NCBI GenBank assembly: GCA_036936605.1 | Contig: JAUPFV010000005.1 | Location: 121,948,453-122,012,452, forward strand | DNA length: 64,000 bases | Reading direction: 5' to 3' | Source of the DNA: Limnanthes douglasii subsp. nivea | Lineage: Eukaryota; Streptophyta; Magnoliopsida; Brassicales; Limnanthaceae | Shown: piece after piece, positions 29,901 through 41,000 of the stretch | Position numbering within the stretch: position 1 is the first letter of the stretch | Layout of the letters: each line of letters starts with the position of its first letter | The notes under the pieces: generated by a model | Told to the model about the DNA's origin: nothing | Databases searched by the model: none | What the model saw: only the letters and a program-made list of their open reading frames with translations | Translations under genes and position numbers: made by a program

Positions 29901-31425
29901 TGTTGACAGACACATGTTGTACTGAATCACCTTCATCTCTAAAGAAGTAGTAAAGTCCATCTCGCCTAACTCCCGTCCCAATCAGCTCCATGGTGTGGTC
30001 CTGTATAGCACACATATAAGAATTGAATTGGACAATACAATGTAAGTCATCATTCAATTGTGAAACCGAAAGTAAATTGCAATTGAGTTTCGGCACATAT
30101 AGAACATTATTAAGAGTTAATTTATCTGATAATCGAACTGAACCAGATTTTGTTGCAACGACAGATTCACCATTGGGAAGTCCAACTGGACAGTCAAATA
30201 ATGCCACAGTGTCAAATAACCAAGACAAATCACCGGTAACGTGATGAGTTGCCCCAGTGTCAATGATCCATGACATCGTGTCAAACTTACCACTCAACCT
30301 GTCATCCTGAACAGGAGCATTACCAATTAAGCCTGCAAGAGCTTTCCATTGTTCTGGTGTGAAGAGTTGATCGGTGGCGCTTTTAGTAGAGGATACTCCA
30401 ATTGTACTGCTTGTTGCATTAGCACGAGCGGAACCACGCCCACGACCAGCCTGCTGACGATCACGACCAGCACCCACATCAGCCTTGTTTTGATCCAACC
30501 ACCCCTGGGGATATCCAACTATTTCATAGCAATTATTTTTGTCATGACCATGCTTGTGACAGTGAGGACAAGCAACGAGGGACCAACAATTCGAAGACTC
30601 ATGCCCCGTCTTCTTGTAGTGGCTACACACGGGCCTGTCCGTTTTTCCGCGGCCTCTTCCTGTGCCAGTAAAGCCAGTACGAACAGCGAAACCAAGAACC
30701 TCTGTTGGGTTGTCTTCTGTCACTGACTTGGCAAGCCGCACACGTTCATCTTGTATCACCAGTTGGTACGCTCGATCAAGCGAAGGTAAAGGATCTTGAG
30801 AAAGAATATTGGTACGTAATTGAGCATACAAGTCAGTGTTGAGTCCCATCAAGAAGTCATGTAATTTACCTTGTTCTCGTCTTGCTTGGTGCAAAGATGC
30901 GGCAGTACAAGACTGACAACAGCTGCAAGTAATTAGTGGTTCATGCTTAAACAATTCTTCCCACAATACATTCAGTTTCCCGTAGTAAGTTGTAACCGAC
31001 ATAGATTTTGGTTGCTCACACTTTGCAATTGAAGTCTTTAACTGTTGAATTCTTGGACCATTAACCATAGCATATCGTTGCTTAAGATGCTCCCATAAAC
31101 GTTTCGCATCACGAAATTTAGATAGGGTACTCTTTACCGTAGGATCGATTGTGTTGGTAATCCAAGAAACCAACATGGCATTGATGGTGTTCCAATCATA
31201 TTGGGTATATGGAGGCGTCGGTTTAGTGATGGTATCGTCCAGAAAATCGAACTTGCGGCGTGCCTCTAAAGCTAATTGAATATCTGAAGCCCAATCATCG
31301 TAATTGTCTCCGTATAGACGAGTGGGTGTGATGAAGTCGCCTGGTCGGTCTCCCGTGCCGAGAAAAAATGGTGAATTCATCTCCCTTCTTGGTGACGATG
31401 GTGATTTTTCATCGTCGCCGGCCAT
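26977..31425 (-). CDS. Copia Gag-Pol polyprotein, intact
   Basis: An open frame of about 1482 codons from ATG 31425 (MAGDDEKSPSS). The frame is also open upstream to an ATG at 31479, but that lies in the LTR/primer site, so 31425 is the better start. In order: Gag with the UBN2-type region and two zinc knuckles (CSHYKKTGHESSNC; CPHCHKHGHDKNNC), protease (WIIDTGATHHVTG), integrase HHCC (HKRMGHPSA...CEICFRAKH) and catalytic D-D-E (CDLWGPYK; VQTDNDTEFK; QQNGRVERKH), RT (QMDVHNAFLHGDLEEEVYMK; VLVYVDDLIISG) and RNase H (CDSDWAACPITRRS; SRSSAEAEYRAM). It encodes all proteins needed for retrotransposition. One oddity: integrase has TDND where TDNG is usual. The stop lies 8 bp from the 3' LTR, overlapping the polypurine tract. 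Confidence 0.96.
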   Translation of the reverse strand: MAGDDEKSPSSPRREMNSPFFLGTGDRPGDFITPTRLYGDNYDDWASDIQLALEARRKFDFLDDTITKPTPPYTQYDWNTINAMLVSWITNTIDPTVKSTLSKFRDAKRLWEHLKQRYAMVNGPRIQQLKTSIAKCEQPKSMSVTTYYGKLNVLWEELFKHEPLITCSCCQSCTAASLHQARREQGKLHDFLMGLNTDLYAQLRTNILSQDPLPSLDRAYQLVIQDERVRLAKSVTEDNPTEVLGFAVRTGFTGTGRGRGKTDRPVCSHYKKTGHESSNCWSLVACPHCHKHGHDKNNCYEIVGYPQGWLDQNKADVGAGRDRQQAGRGRGSARANATSSTIGVSSTKSATDQLFTPEQWKALAGLIGNAPVQDDRLSGKFDTMSWIIDTGATHHVTGDLSWLFDTVALFDCPVGLPNGESVVATKSGSVRLSDKLTLNNVLYVPKLNCNLLSVSQLNDDLHCIVQFNSYMCAIQDHTMELIGTGVRRDGLYYFFRDEGDSVQHVSVNKAESTLELWHKRMGHPSAKIVKLLPPVGSLKGSLNKACEICFRAKHPRDKFPLSDNRATIIFEKIHCDLWGPYKHISSCGARYFLTIVDDFSRAVWIYLLVDKTEVFRMFMFFIAMVDRQFSQTVKVVQTDNDTEFKCLLDYFSATGILFQTSCVGTPQQNGRVERKHKHILNVGRALRFQANLPIYFWGESVLAAAHLINCTPSPLLNNKTPFEILFGTPPSYEEIRTFGCLSFAHNQKSSDDKFASRSRKCVFLGYPFGKKGWKLFDLDRKESFVSRDVKFFEDIFPFNNPGAANIIPENIVPTAHVEVDHDFADFVNDDADLPNPQVQTQPHQDQASHFDADRDPGFREGGQVHTETSSTAQTEAPSQSQVVLPDRPESPGLDNTRNGQSIPMGRGMRNKIPSVLLRDFVTHTVVAESPSSATPSPQHPSGTPYPIAHYINCDHYSVNYQKFLASIISSNDPKSFKEAMKDVGWQKSMQEEIRALEENGTWTLEPLPKGKRALGSQWVYKTKYSSSGDIERLKSRLVVLGNHQKAGIDYNETFAPVAKMTTVRAFLAIAASKNWELHQMDVHNAFLHGDLEEEVYMKLPPGFESSYPNLVCRLRKSLYGLRQSPRCWFAKLVTALKGYGFLQSYSDYSLFTYTKGNVQINVLVYVDDLIISGTDSAALKAFKAYLSDCFKMKGLGNLKYFLGIEVARSSAGLFLCQRKDTLDIISEAGLLGAKPCGFPIEQNHKLGLANGVLLSNPESYRRLVGRLIYLAVTRPDLAYSIHILSQFMQEPKIEHWEAALRVVRYLKGTPGKGILLRADSNLSLQGWCDSDWAACPITRRSLSGWLVFLGQSPISWKTKKQYTVSRSSAEAEYRAMAAITCELKWLKGLLLSLGVHHPQAIQLFCDSQSALHMAKNPVFHERTKHIEVDCHFVRDAVVDGLIAPSYVPTGAQLAYIFTKALGKKQFDYLLGKLGIFEPHAPP

Positions 31426-31449
31426 TGTTTTATTGTGTGTGTATGTCAC

Positions 31450-31461
31450 GCTCTGATACCA
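31450..31461 (-). other. Primer-binding site, initiator tRNA-Met
   Basis: The minus strand reads TGGTATCAGAGC immediately after the 5' LTR, the standard plant copia complement to tRNA-iMet. Confidence 0.96.
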
Positions 31462-31655
31462 TGAAAAGACATGGCTCAAAGAAAAACGCCTTGCCTCGAT
31501 TGATTTACTTCCTGTGTTTATATAATAACTTAAACCAATCTAATTAAGGTAACGTCTCCTAAATAAACGGAACGACTCCTAAACAATAGCCACTAATTAC
31601 GGAGTTACATTAAACACTCCTAAACAATAGCCACTAATTACGTAATCTCTCAACA
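31462..31655 (-). repeat. Copia LTR (5' LTR in element orientation)
   Basis: 194 bp, followed by the TTATC duplication at 31656-31660. It contains TTTATATAAT (about 31517), which on either strand may act as a TATA-like element. Confidence 0.97.
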
Positions 31656-31660
31656 TTATC

Positions 31661-32152
31661 GGACTTGCTCCGAAAGCATGTAAATACAGCTGGAAAACAT
31701 CCAAACACGTATTATAATTGGAAAAAAATATCGCAACAAAAATAAAAACCAAAAATTATGAAATATAAAAAATTACAACGAAATAAATGAGAATAGAGAA
31801 AACAAAAAACTACGTCCGAATTATAATTAAGTTATAAGGAGATCTAGATCACAAAATACAAAATGAAAAGCTCATCCTTGACGATGAGGGGTCTCATTCC
31901 ATAAAACGCTAAACAATAATCAAAACATCGAGATATCTCGAAGTAAATGAGATAAATATCGAACAATCGAAAATATTCCAAAATCATAGATTTTTCGAGT
32001 AGGGAACTAATTAATTTTTTTAGAATATGGAAATATTATGATGGGACTAAACCAAAACCCAATTTTAACTAATCCAGCAGATTAATTTTTTTAAACATTT
32101 CATGTGTTTGTTGGATACAAAAATAAAAAACAGATAAAGATTTAGCACACAC
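31661..32152. other. AT-rich spacer
   Basis: No coding or RNA feature recognised between the copia TSD and the LINE 3' end. Short A/T runs near 32070-32135 may include the LINE poly(A), read on the minus strand, but no clear tail or TSD is visible. Confidence 0.4.
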
Positions 32153-32584
32153 CTAAAGTAGAATCATGGCGGCGGCTACGAGAGGATATATAATTTTAGA
32201 GTCAGTTTCAACATCAAAGTTATTGATTTTCAGATTATTGCATAATAAAAAGTCATCCAGTAAAGCTAAAAATTCAAAAGAAATAGGAGTTTGCTTACTA
32301 TAAAGACGACTTATAGCAGCAATTATTTCTCTTTTTGAATTTCTTATTAGGGCACGTCTTGAAGCTTCAACATTAGGAAGACATGATGCATCAATATTAA
32401 GTTTAAGATGAGTTTTTATATGAGGATACCATCTGATAACAATCAATTTTATAGGCTGATTGCGATGGTTAAAACAATTTAGAACATAATTTATATCATT
32501 GTCCTTTGACCAATGCGTTCTTCTTAGAAGATTGGATTGGTCTAAGTTAAGAATAATTATGTTTATTTGATTAATGATAAACAT
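32153..32584 (-). pseudogene. LINE RNase H domain (LINE-A, 3' end)
   Basis: The open minus-strand frame includes HLKLNIDASCLPNVEASRRA (first catalytic Asp), LIRNSKREIIAAISRLYSKQ, SFEFLALLDDFLLCNN (Glu) and FDVETDSKIIYPL (Asp), the RVT_3-type RNase H found at the C-terminus of plant L1-type ORF2. It removes RNA from hybrids during target-primed reverse transcription. The frame ends before the fourth acidic residue, so the domain is truncated. It lies downstream of the RT relic at 32600-35000 in the same LINE. Confidence 0.7.
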
Positions 32585-32599
32585 AGCAGAGATATTAGC

Positions 32600-35000
32600 T
32601 TGATTATGATTTACTTTATTTTTGAAATTCCATATAGACTAAGTGATGATAGGGGGGATAATAGTCCTAGTATGGATACCATTAGGAAAAGAATCAAACC
32701 AGCATCCGATTCTGTGTTGAATAGTATGTGATATGCTTAGATTGAATAGACCATCATGGTAGCTCGAAATGTGCCAATTTTTTTACAGCTAACAAAAACA
32801 TAATTTAGGGTTTCAGAGTTGTTACATAATTGGCGTTTAAAGACCGGTTGCATATTCCTGAGTTGAAACACATAATCAGTAGGGATCCAATTGTGTGAAA
32901 TTCTCCAAAGAAGAAATGAGAATTTCTTTAGAGAAATGTGATTCAGGATTCTTTTAAAAGTAGTTGATTTAGAGGCTCTAATTGTCAGTGATTCCCAGGT
33001 ATCTTTGGAGTGAAACTTGCCATCGTTAGAAATGGTCCATTGAAGATTATCTACTTTATTTTCATTGAGGGAAAGATTTTAGATCCTGAAGATGTCTGAT
33101 AGAAAAGCTGAGAAGGACAACTTATAGAAATCCCACGAGCCATTATTATAAAAATCCTTGACTTGAAGTTGAATATACAGTGAATTGTTTTCTCAGAGGG
33201 TTAGGTTTAAATTATCAGTCCAAACTGAATTCAATCTTTCCTTTACCAAGGAGCCAATATATGTATCTATCAGCCACAAGTCTAATGTGCATTAGTCTCT
33301 CCCAAGCATTAGAAAATTTGTTTCACTTATTGACCTGCATATGATAATTATTCTTGCAATATTTACCATGCATAAAGTTTGCCCAAAGAGATGTATTTAA
33401 TCTGAAAGTATGCCATAACTTGCAAATAAAAGTAGTTTGCATATCTTTAAGGTTTCTGATATTGATTCCACCTTCATCATAGGGAAGAGTTAGGGTACTT
33501 CATTTAGCCCATATAGTTTCATTATTGGTTTCAGAAGAACCCCATACGTATTTGTTCAGATTACTTCAAAATTCTTCTTATAGTAGCTTTAAGAAGATTA
33601 TAGCATTGGAGATGATAGTAGGGGATAGCTTGAAGGATAAATCAGAGTAGAATGAGTCTACTCTCAAAAGTTAGGAGGTGATGATTCTAGTCTTTGGTCT
33701 TTTGCCTGATCTTGGTGATGAGATCCTCAAAGTTAGATGATTTTGTTGTATTGTTAATGGTGATACCCATATACTTTATATGGAGTTTTTTATATTAAAA
33801 CCAGTCTTGATCTTGAGTTGAGTTAATCTTGTAGCTGATATTTTGTTAGAGTGAATGATGTTTTATTTGGTATTGTTGATAATATGACGAGACACTTCTT
33901 GATATGATGCAAAATATATTAAACTTTGGAGAGGCTGGATTGGGAGCCAATGATGAAGATGTTGATGTCAGCTATGAAGGCCAAACAAGGAATCAAGGTA
34001 GAACCTGAATTCTTGTATCAAATATGGTTATTATTAGTATAAATATCCTTTAGAATTCTTATTAAAAACTCTTCAGAGAGGATAAACACACTAGGGGACA
34101 TGGGTCCCCATATATAAGACCATAGATATATTTAAAATAGCCCTTAGAAGTACCATTAATGATAATAGAGAATATGTTATTAGATGTTAAGCTTTCGATT
34201 ATGCCCAGAAAAAGTATTTTTAAAGCCAAAAGCATCAAGGATCTAATAAATGAAGGACAAAGAAATCCTATCAAAGGCTTTGGCCATATCTAATCTATTG
34301 ATCAAGTTGCGATATATGTTCTTCTTATTCAGATCATGAACCATTTCTTGCATGAGGAGGATGTTATCTTGAATATTCCTTCTTTTAACCAAACAGATTG
34401 TTCTTTTGATATAAGCTTGGGGAAGAAAATAGAAAGTCTGTCATTAAGGATTCTTGAGAGAATTGTATTGAAAATAGTGCACAAACTGATGAGCATGTAG
34501 TCACTCCAACTTCGAGGTTGTTTGTCTTAGGTATGAGAGTGATGACAATAGCAAAGATGCCTTGAGGCATAGGGTCACCTGCAAACACCCGTCTAATTGC
34601 AACACATAGATCATTAGCAATAAGAGTCCAACAATTTTGAAAGAAATTTGTATTAAAACCATCAACTCCAGCAATGTTTGAAGAGTTGATGGATTTAATA
34701 GAGGTGTAAATTTCTTTATCAGTAGGAAGAACCATTAAGTTACAATTATCTTTAGTAGTTATAAGTTTGGGAATTATGTGATTCAGGTTTGGAATAGAGC
34801 AAGTCTTATTGTTTTCAGTTAAAAATGATTGAAAATGACTAACATCAGAGTCACCAATAGCAACGGGTTCATTAATCCACGTATTTTTAACTTTAATTTT
34901 GTGAATGAAAGTCCTTTTGTTCTTTTGTTTAACATAGTTATGGAAAACAGTAGTATTTCTATCACTATTGGAGGTCCAATTGGTGCTAGTCTTCTGCAGC
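32600..35000 (-). pseudogene. LINE-A reverse transcriptase and zf-RVT, degenerate
   Basis: Minus-strand fragments in order: 34735-34385 (SINSSNIAGVDGFNTNFFQN, IFAIVITLIPKTNN), which matches the A(D/G)GPDGF and LIPK motifs of LINE RT; 34274-34062 (GTSKGYFKYIYGLIYGDPCP, a decayed GLRQGDPLSP); then further degenerate RT and zinc-finger sequence to about 32800. Stops and frameshifts are frequent. The intact protein would copy LINE RNA at a nicked target. Confidence 0.7.
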
Positions 35001-35975
35001 CAATAACTTTATTTTATAGCAAGTAATTGGAGATGTAAAGATTTGGATTTGGCTAACATTAAATTGTCCTCATTGGTCTTACAAGTGGCAAAATAATTTT
35101 CAAGAAAGCATACCTTATTTTCAGATTTGGCTAATGCATTAACAAAAATTCCAAAAGCTTTTTATTCCACTCTTTTAAAAATAACTTGAGTCTTTTTAAT
35201 TTTTACCAGAAGAACAAAAAGAGGAGGGCCAACCATGGTAGCCTTCCAATTGCATTCAATTTCCTCTGCATGAAGGTAGGGTGAAGGAACCACATAGGAT
35301 ATGATTCTATGGGAGTCACTAGAACAAGTGATAAGGAGGGGAAAATGGTCATACCCAATTCTAGCTAAGTGGTTAACTATAGTATTTTAAAAAGAGTTGG
35401 ACCAAAATTTGTGGTATAAAACCCTGTCAAATATCTTCCATTTATGAGAGTTAGAGCAAGTATATGTGGAGCGAACATAGCCAACATCGATAAGGGTACG
35501 GTCTGCTATAGTTTCATTAAAATCATCCATACTCTCGAGATAAAGAGAATAGCAAGATATATGCTAAGAAGGATTAATGATGGAGTTAAAGTCTCCCATT
35601 ACTACCGAGTCATGCGACTTATTATAAATAACTCTTAAAGAATTCTACAGGTTAGTCCTTAGGTACCTATTATATTTAGCATAAACAACAGTTGTTAGAA
35701 CATATTTTTTTTAAGGGGAGATAAGTGACCTGTAGGTGAATAAATTTCTCATGATTGAGAAGTATTTGGACATCAAAATATTTTCTACACATTATCCAAA
35801 TTTTGTTGGAGAAATTAGAGGTAGAATGTTGAAAACCAAGAAGCTTTACAGTAGTGGATAATGAGTGGCTATAAAGTTTATAGACTTAGATTTTCAAATA
35901 GACTTGATTATTCCTTTAGTTTCTTTGTTGCCAATGGCCGTGACATTCCAACAAATAAGGTTTACAGTCATTTAG
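35001..35975 (-). pseudogene. LINE-A endonuclease region, degenerate
   Basis: The reverse complement of about 35970-35900 reads MTVNLICWNVTAIGNKETKG, the start of the APE-type endonuclease of ORF2 (usually WNVRGLG). Lower down, the sequence toward 35,200 keeps only short readable pieces. The endonuclease would nick the target DNA. Confidence 0.6.
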
Positions 35976-36443
35976 AGGATCCAGATAAAGGTTTGACAAC
36001 CTCTTGAAAGGGTAATGCTTTTGTGGCATTAGGTCTATTGATGTGTTTAATTTAGTATATAAATATTTTGCATGAGCTAAAGGAGTGGATGAGAGACTGC
36101 AAGTGGCTCTAATTTTGGGAGATAAATGGTCTAATCTTCCATATTCATTAATATGAGTAGCATTTATACTAATGTCAGAGTTGAGGATGGTGATGGCTTC
36201 ATTGATTTTGGAAGTCTGAACGGTGGGGATGATGGGATGACCAACTTGATTAAATGGTAATGGTAAGTCTAATTTTTTATTATATGATAATGTTTGAGAT
36301 TGTTCTGTTGGTGAGATTGTTGATTGGGTTTGCAGGCCAGGTCGGGCGAGGAGAAGAGAGTCATATGCATGGTTGGAAATCGAAGGTAGAGAAAATAGAT
36401 TAGGTGGATCAAGTAGATGATCAAAATAGTTCTTGACAATAAT

Positions 36444-37262
36444 TTATTTAAGTTTTGGCTCGGGTGGCTGGGAGACTAAGGGTAATGTAGATTTGGTAAG
36501 TTTTCTGCAATCTGAAGATTTTTTACCTATATGCCAGCACTCAGTGCAATAAAGAGGTCTAGCACCAGAGGCCACATGTTTCAAGAACCTTTGTTCACTT
36601 CCAAAATTGATCCAAATCTTTGAAATATGGTCTATTGTGGAATATGTTTCCACCAATCACATACAAGAGTTGTAAATGACTTTGTTTTTTTGAGGAACCC
36701 ATGTTTGAAGTGGGTTACTAATAGATTTGGCTAGGGACAATATAATTTCCTCAGGGGTACATGAAAGTAGGCAATTTAGGAAAAGTAATCAAGGATAGGG
36801 TGATATGAGATTCGTTTTTAGGGTTAAAATTTGGTGACCTCTTTAATATTCTCATAGTTGATTGAGCAACAGTCTTAGACGTTACACCTCCAAATGTTTT
36901 AACATCTTTAAGAAGGTCAATTTCAATCATTAGATGGATTTTATCCCAAAAAGTCATTCTAACTTTTCCTTTACAGCCGAAAGAATGAAAGAACTTCTGG
37001 ATTTTTGGCATCTTTGGTCTACCAAGGTAAAATTTACCTATTAACGTGTGTTTCTCCTTTAGTTCTAGCTCCCGCTTATCTTTAGATAAAAGGAAATTGC
37101 TGGGTGAGAATCTTTGGTGGAGATTATAAGATCTTCAAAGTGATTTGGTTTTGGTTTGATGATAAGTACATATGTTGTGCTTGTAGGTTTCAAGTGATCT
37201 TTTTCTTCAAATGTGAGATTAGTTCTCATATTAGGGAACTGAATAGAAGAAGAATGAATCAT
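36444..37262 (-). pseudogene. LINE-A ORF1: DUF4283 and zf-CCHC_4
   Basis: Fragments: 37262-37065 (start, MIHSSSIQFPNMRTNLTFEE), 37011-36751 (FFHSFGCKGKVRMTFWDKIH, DUF4283-like) and 36656-36444 (DHISKIWINFGSEQRFLKHV, ARPLYCTECWHIGKKSSDC). The last is a CX2CX4[H]X4C knuckle in which the His is replaced by Lys. Together with 35975-32153 this gives a nearly full-length LINE of about 5.1 kb. Frame breaks show it is dead. Confidence 0.68.
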
Positions 37263-38030
37263 ATGTTAATAAGATTGAATTAGAGGAGGGAAATTTTGGA
37301 GATCATCAAGTTGTTGATCTGGAGCTGCAGCAGGAGGAGAGTCTTTGTTGCCTCTCTAGAATGTCTGGAGAGGAAAACCGAAACAGAGGAAGAAGTTATT
37401 CCAGGATCAAGGGAGAAGAGGTCAAGATAAAGAGACTTGCCAAAACTACTTGAGATTCAAGAAAACAAAATCTTGGAGAGAAATCCATCCTCCATCTAAA
37501 TATCCCCATATTCGAAAAAAAAAATATAACATGAATAAAATTCAGGATACGTTGAAGACAAGTCTCTAACCATACCACATTGGAGAAACGCGTCTGATAA
37601 TAGATAATTCTATGTAGGGTCCAGTTCCTTTTTTTGGGGCTAACTATTGGACCTTGATTGCAATTGGGTCAAATAATACACGCTCCTTAACCATTAATAC
37701 AGAAAATTACAAATGAAACCCTAAATCTCCTCTTTCTTCCTTTTCACTTCGAACACTATCCTTGGTTATTCGATCACGAATCCAAAAATCAAAGCAGAAA
37801 TCAAACCAACACCCAGGAAATAATCGTCAATTTCGAATCCAATCAGTAAAACTCAACAAAGCATCTTGATAGCTACAACAATCGCAACGAATTCGAGGAA
37901 CAACCAGGTACAAATCTGATCTAGTTCTCTAGATTCCCTCTCGGTAGCATAGACCGAGCTCCTCTAGCAAAGCTATAGCTCTTAATCTGTCTGGAATTTT
38001 GCCTTCTTCAAATGTGATTTTTTTTACATA
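37263..38030. other. Spacer between two LINEs
   Basis: 37,263-37,580 may be 5' UTR of LINE-A. 37,700-37,930 reads like a plant 5' leader (AAACCCTAAATCTCCTCTTTC, then CAA/ATC-rich) on the plus strand, but no ORF follows. T8 at about 38012-38019 could be the poly(A) of LINE-B on the minus strand. Confidence 0.35.
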
Positions 38031-41000
38031 TTATAGGGCTAAATTAGCGATCCAATCCGCTGCTACATTTTGTTTTCTAAAGATGTGGATAACCTTCACA
38101 TTTGAAGAAATTAGTTTGTAGCAGCATTCGATTATGGCCTTGAGATACCAAGGAGACCTTCCCGTGAGAATCATCTGAGCTAGAATACGAGAGTCAGTCT
38201 CAACGTCAAGCTCTTTGAAACCTCTGTCAAAACAGACCTGAAGACCATCGAACAATGCCCTTGTCTCAGCTATAATAGGACTTCCCTAACCATAGACCTT
38301 GCCAAAACAAAAAATAACCTTTCCAATGATGTCCCTTAACAGACCTCCTCCAAAACACTAGCCAGAGTTACTACACACACCGTTAGTGTTGAGTTTGAAT
38401 CTGCCCAATTTTGGACAGATCCAACTTAGAGGGATAGGAATAATGGTCCTTTGAAGGTGATTTAAACATCCTAATGATGGCCCAACTACACTATCTTTAC
38501 CTTAGAATTTTCTTCTCAATAGGTTAGCATTATCGAGACCAGTCAGAATGTGACAAATTTGTCCAAATAAACCTTTAGAGTTCTGAGTTCTTCCTTCTAT
38601 TTTACTCTTGTTTCTGTCAGACCACAAAACCCATACTACAATCGAAGGCAGAATATTTCGTATATGAATCACCTTGTCAGTGGACCAGGACCACTTCCTG
38701 ACCATATGTGAGAGGGACATGGGCTTAGAAAGATAAATATTGAAATGCGCAGCAAAATGAGACCAGACTTCCCACGCCTTTTGGCAATCTACAAAGACAT
38801 GATTAACGTTTTCAGAGTTTCTATAGTTTTGACACTTAGAGAATAATTGCATTTTCTTTCTTTGCATAATCGAGTCAACTGGGAGCCAGCATTTAAAAGC
38901 TCTCCATAAAGTAAAAGAAAATTTAGCTTGCGTGATCTTGTTCCAGGTTCTGGCAAAAAGTTATGATTTTACACCTTTTTTCCTAAACTCTTCCCAAATG
39001 TCTTTAGTGGAGAATAGACCATCTCCACTTAGAGACCAACTGAATGAATCCCTTGAAGCCTTGTTCGGAGAAACATTGGAAATGTACTAGAATTTCTTCT
39101 TTGTTCAGTACATTTTCCAATTTTCTTAAATTCCACGACCCATTTTCCCAATAGTCATTTTCAGCAAAAACCTTGAAAGCCATTGGAGAGCACCATCTGT
39201 CCAACATGATATCCACTTCACCTTCTTTGACATGCCAAATTAGATATTAGCTCTGTCTCTAATTTTACATAGTCTTTTCCACGTTAGAGAGCTCTTAGAG
39301 TTCATTGGTGCAATTAAGGGATGCTGATCCTTGAAGTATATCGATTTCATGTAGGTAGCCCAAAGAGAATCTTGTTTTCTAAGTTTAAACCATTGTTTAG
39401 CAGCAAAAACCTCCATCATATCATCTAGTTTTCTAAGACTCAAACCACCTTCTTCAAAACTCAACCATGGTTTAGACCATTTGCACCAATGAATGGTGTC
39501 CGTGTTAGCTTTACTACCCCACAAGAATTTGTTGTAAAGGACTTCAAGTATCTTGATGGTAGTTTTAGGAAAATCAGAGATTTGAAGAGCATAGATCGGA
39601 TATGTAGGCAGAACAGGTTTGACCAGCACTAATCTGCCCCCAAAAGACGAAGTTTTTTTGTCCCAATCTGACATCTTGTTGATAGTTTTTGCAATAATGT
39701 CATCATGATTGCTAATTCTCTTTTTATTGTTTAAGCCAACACCCAGATACTTAAAAGGCAGATTAGCATGGTTAAATCCTAGAAGCATCTCCAACTTCCT
39801 TACGTGCTGAGTAGACAGCTTTTTCGAGGTAATAAACCTAGACTTATCTTTGTTTACAAGTTGCCCTGATGTTTCTTCATACAATTTAAACATCTTCCTT
39901 TGATTTTTGACAGATTCAATGGATCCATTGCAGAAAACAAGGATATCGTCAGCAAAACACAAACAAGATGAGTTTATTTCTTCTTTACTCGTATACATTG
40001 AAGTAGGTGTATTTCTGAGTAGATGATTGAGACCCATTAGGAGGTATTCTTGCCCCAAAATAAAAAGATTGGGTGAAACTGGATCACCCTGTCTCAAGCC
40101 TTTGTTTGATCTAAAATACCCTTTCAACACACCATTAACCATTACTGATAACTGACAATTCCTCAAAATTCTTTCAACCATCCTTGTAAATACATATGTG
40201 AAACCAAAAGCCCTTAGAATGCTTTAGATAAAAGTATGATCCATTCTGTCGAACGCTTTTTCCATGTCGACCTTTAGCAGAATGTTACCACCCCTAACTT
40301 TATTGTTCAACTCACTGATCAATTCCTGAGCAATCAACACATTATCCTGAATACATTTGTCCCTAACTTTGTTGTCCAACTTAGGAAGGATATTAGACAG
40401 TTTTTTACTAATGATTTTTGAAATTATTCAGCTCATAAAGGTAGTTAGACTTATTGGTCTAAAGTCCTTCCAAGTTTTGAGGGCATCCACCTTAGGAATA
40501 AGACAAAGAGTAGTAGTGTACAACCCCATAGGAAAAGATCCCTCCCTAAAAAAGTCTTTGATAGCCTCACACAGATCTGTTCTTATGATAGACCAACAAG
40601 TTTTAAAAAACTTTCCATTATATCCATCTGGCCCAGCAACAGCAATAGAGTTTAGATCATTTATACCTTCATATATTTCAGAGTCCATATGAACCATCAT
40701 AAGCATTTCATTCTCAGAGTCTTCAACAAGCTTAGGAATGAAATCTTCAAGTAAGTTAGGGCACCAAGGGTTAGGTAGGTCAGCAATTAGGGATTTGAAA
40801 TGTTGAACAACAGATTCCTCAATTGCAGTTTCATCTTCCTCTCAATAAGTTCCAGTCCAGATTCTAGATATTTTAGCCCTTTTATACTTCCTCTTCACAT
40901 AGCTATGAAAGAAAGCAAAATTCATGTCACCCTCAAGAACCCAGTTGGCATGAGCTTTCTGAGCCCAGTAGTCCTCCTCTCTTACAAGTAGCAAGAGATG

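Larger units (their letters stand above)
26776..31655 (-). mobile_element. Young, complete Ty1/copia retrotransposon
   Basis: A 4880-bp element with 194-bp LTRs differing at 2 positions, TSD TTATC, tRNA-iMet primer site, polypurine tract and one uninterrupted Gag-Pol frame. Domain order GAG-PR-INT-RT-RH is that of copia. The small size and short LTRs fit the Ale/Retrofit group, but I cannot prove the lineage by eye. It is the youngest and most intact element in the window. Confidence 0.97.

Noticed and set aside
37700..37930. Plant-like 5' leader between the two LINEs as a host gene
   Set aside because: No ORF of meaningful length follows on the plus strand before LINE-B sequence begins on the other strand.
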